In this document: piece by piece, positions 62,829-64,000 of the stretch
Position numbering within the stretch: the stretch's first letter is position 1
Layout of the letters: the number at the start of each line of letters is the position of its first letter
From: Acidimicrobiaceae bacterium
GTDB lineage: Bacteria > Actinomycetota > Acidimicrobiia > Acidimicrobiales > Poriferisodalaceae
Assembly (NCBI GenBank): GCA_905182565.1
Contig: CAJJCB010000026.1
Span: forward strand, 186,001 to 250,000
DNA length: 64,000 nucleotides
Direction of reading: 5' to 3'
Position numbers and translations under genes: made by a program
Notes under the pieces: model-generated
Told to the model about the DNA's origin: nothing
Databases searched by the model: none
What the model saw: only the letters and a program-made list of their open reading frames with translations

Positions 62829-64000
62829 ATGGATCTAGAAGGTTTAGATATAGCGGGCTCGGTGCTTGATCTAGTGGGTGACACTCCTTTGGTTCGTTTA
62901 TCGCGCCTAGATAAGGGTCTTCCCTGTCCTGTAGTAGCGAAAATGGAAACCACCAACCCTGGGGGAAGCTCAAAGGACCGACCAGCTATTGCGATGATCA
63001 ATGCAGCTGAAGAAGCCGGACTCTTGAAACCTGGAGGAACAATTATTGAACCAACATCAGGGAACACGGGTGTAGGTTTAGCAATCGTTGCAGCTCAACG
63101 GGGTTATAAGTGCATATTTGTGGTCACTGATAAATTGAGCCCTGAGAAGATTACTCTCTTGGAGGCCTATGGCGCTGAGGTTGTAGTGTGCCCAGTGGCA
63201 GTTGCTCCTGATGATCCACGTTCATACTATTCAACTGCTGAAAGACTCGTAAAAGAAATACCGAATGCTTACAGGCCTAATCAATACGAAAATTTGTTTA
63301 ACCCAAAGGCTCACTATGAAAGCACTGGCCCAGAAATTTGGAAGCAGACAAAAGGAAAAATTACTCACTTCGTAGCCGGAGCCGGAACAGGTGGAACAAT
63401 TAGTGGTGTCGGCGCTTACCTGAAGGAACAAAACCCGAACATTAAGGTTATTGCTGCGGACCCAAGCAACTCAGTTTATTCAGGTGGAAGCGGTCGCCCT
63501 TACCTTGTCGAAGGAGTCGGAGAAGACTTTTGGCCAGGTACTTATGACCCTAAGGTAGTTGATGAAACCATTCCCGTAACCGATGCAGAGTCATTTGAAA
63601 TGGCTCGCCAAGTTACCCAACAAGAGGGTTTGTTAATCGGTGGGTCTGGAGGCACTGCTGTGTTTGCAGCTATGCAAGTAGCAAAAAATTTATCTTCAGA
63701 TGATCTTATGATTGTTCTAATCCCGGACTCGGGACGTGGTTATCTCTCGAAAATTTTTGACAAAAATTGGATGTCAAAAATGGGTTTCAGCAAAAGTGAT
63801 GGTGTCACGGTCAAACAATTACTTAAGCATAGAAACTCTAAATTGCCTGAACTGATATATGCCAAACCATGGGAAACGGTGGGCTCAGCAATTGAGACTA
63901 TGCAGAAATATGGCCTTTCCTGTTTGCCCGTAGCCAAGGGCGATATGCCGTTAGCGGCAGCTGAGGTAATTGGTTCAGTGTCAGCAGACCAATTGATGAC
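62829..64000 (+). CDS. Cystathionine beta-synthase, 3' end cut by window
   Basis: This PLP enzyme joins homocysteine and serine. About 390 codons are visible from ATG 62829. The PLP lysine is K49 in NPGGSSKDRPA, the phosphate and substrate loop is TSGNTG at 76-81, and AGTGGTISGVG binds the cofactor phosphate. After about residue 315 a pair of CBS domains begins (DGVTVKQLLKHRNSKLPELI), so this is the CBS form and not the shorter cysteine synthase. The right edge cuts the regulatory region. Confidence 0.93.
   Translation, partial: MDLEGLDIAGSVLDLVGDTPLVRLSRLDKGLPCPVVAKMETTNPGGSSKDRPAIAMINAAEEAGLLKPGGTIIEPTSGNTGVGLAIVAAQRGYKCIFVVTDKLSPEKITLLEAYGAEVVVCPVAVAPDDPRSYYSTAERLVKEIPNAYRPNQYENLFNPKAHYESTGPEIWKQTKGKITHFVAGAGTGGTISGVGAYLKEQNPNIKVIAADPSNSVYSGGSGRPYLVEGVGEDFWPGTYDPKVVDETIPVTDAESFEMARQVTQQEGLLIGGSGGTAVFAAMQVAKNLSSDDLMIVLIPDSGRGYLSKIFDKNWMSKMGFSKSDGVTVKQLLKHRNSKLPELIYAKPWETVGSAIETMQKYGLSCLPVAKGDMPLAAAEVIGSVSADQLM

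Overview
The window reads as a chromosomal segment of an actinobacterium, most likely a marine member of the Acidimicrobiia or a close relative (inference). The base composition is moderate, judged by eye at slightly under half G+C. From about 7 to 38 kb the gene order follows the Mycobacterium tuberculosis Rv1003-Rv1026 region: rsmI, metG, tatD, an Rpf-like gene, rsmA, ispE, glmU, prs, rplY, pth, mfd, mazG, eno, ftsB, DUF501, ppx. Two tiny ribosomal protein genes known from mycobacterial ribosomes, bS22 and bL37, are present and are too short for ordinary gene callers. tRNA-Gln(TTG) and tRNA-Leu(TAA) are encoded without CCA.

Layout. 0-5 kb: a phosphohexomutase (cut by the window edge), divergent from an MBOAT acyltransferase and two SGNH proteins that form a polysaccharide O-acylation module. 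5-6.7 kb: bL37 and a CaiB-type CoA transferase/racemase. 6.8-24.5 kb: the conserved housekeeping block. 24.5-36.5 kb: a block of about 12 kb inserted between ftsB and DUF501, holding a drug-type ABC exporter with a TetR regulator and a molybdenum-hydroxylase/CO-dehydrogenase accessory set. That set has S and M subunits, a MoxR ATPase, a CoxE-like VWA protein, a two-part XdhC, a MocA-like cytidylyltransferase and CoxG, but no catalytic large subunit. 36.5-40.3 kb: the conserved order resumes with DUF501 and ppx, then a GNAT, a RecB-like Fe-S nuclease, a hypothetical gene and tRNA-Leu. 40.3-64 kb: an accessory catabolic region with oxidoreductases (PanE-like, P450, SDRs, LLM flavin monooxygenases, hydroxyacid dehydrogenase, PhyH dioxygenase), transporters, a LysR-inositol-phosphate synthase pair, a fused indolepyruvate:ferredoxin oxidoreductase and a cystathionine beta-synthase cut by the right edge.

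The main discovery is at 55856-57001. Two apparent ORFs are one gene for a GrdB/PrdB-type (glycine/sarcosine/betaine/D-proline reductase family) selenoprotein. An in-frame TGA at 56300-56302 lies in a U-x-x-C redox motif and is followed by a hairpin that fits the bacterial SECIS rules. The gene sits between a DMT transporter and an MFS transporter in a same-strand run with an SDR and a PhyH dioxygenase, and none of the classical fermentative reductase partners is nearby.

Other notable points are a GlmU lacking most of its acetyltransferase domain, a parvulin-like lipoprotein with an EF-hand loop, a CDS whose last codons lie inside tRNA-Leu, and repeated TANNNT hexamers 4-9 bases before start codons, which suggests many leaderless transcripts.
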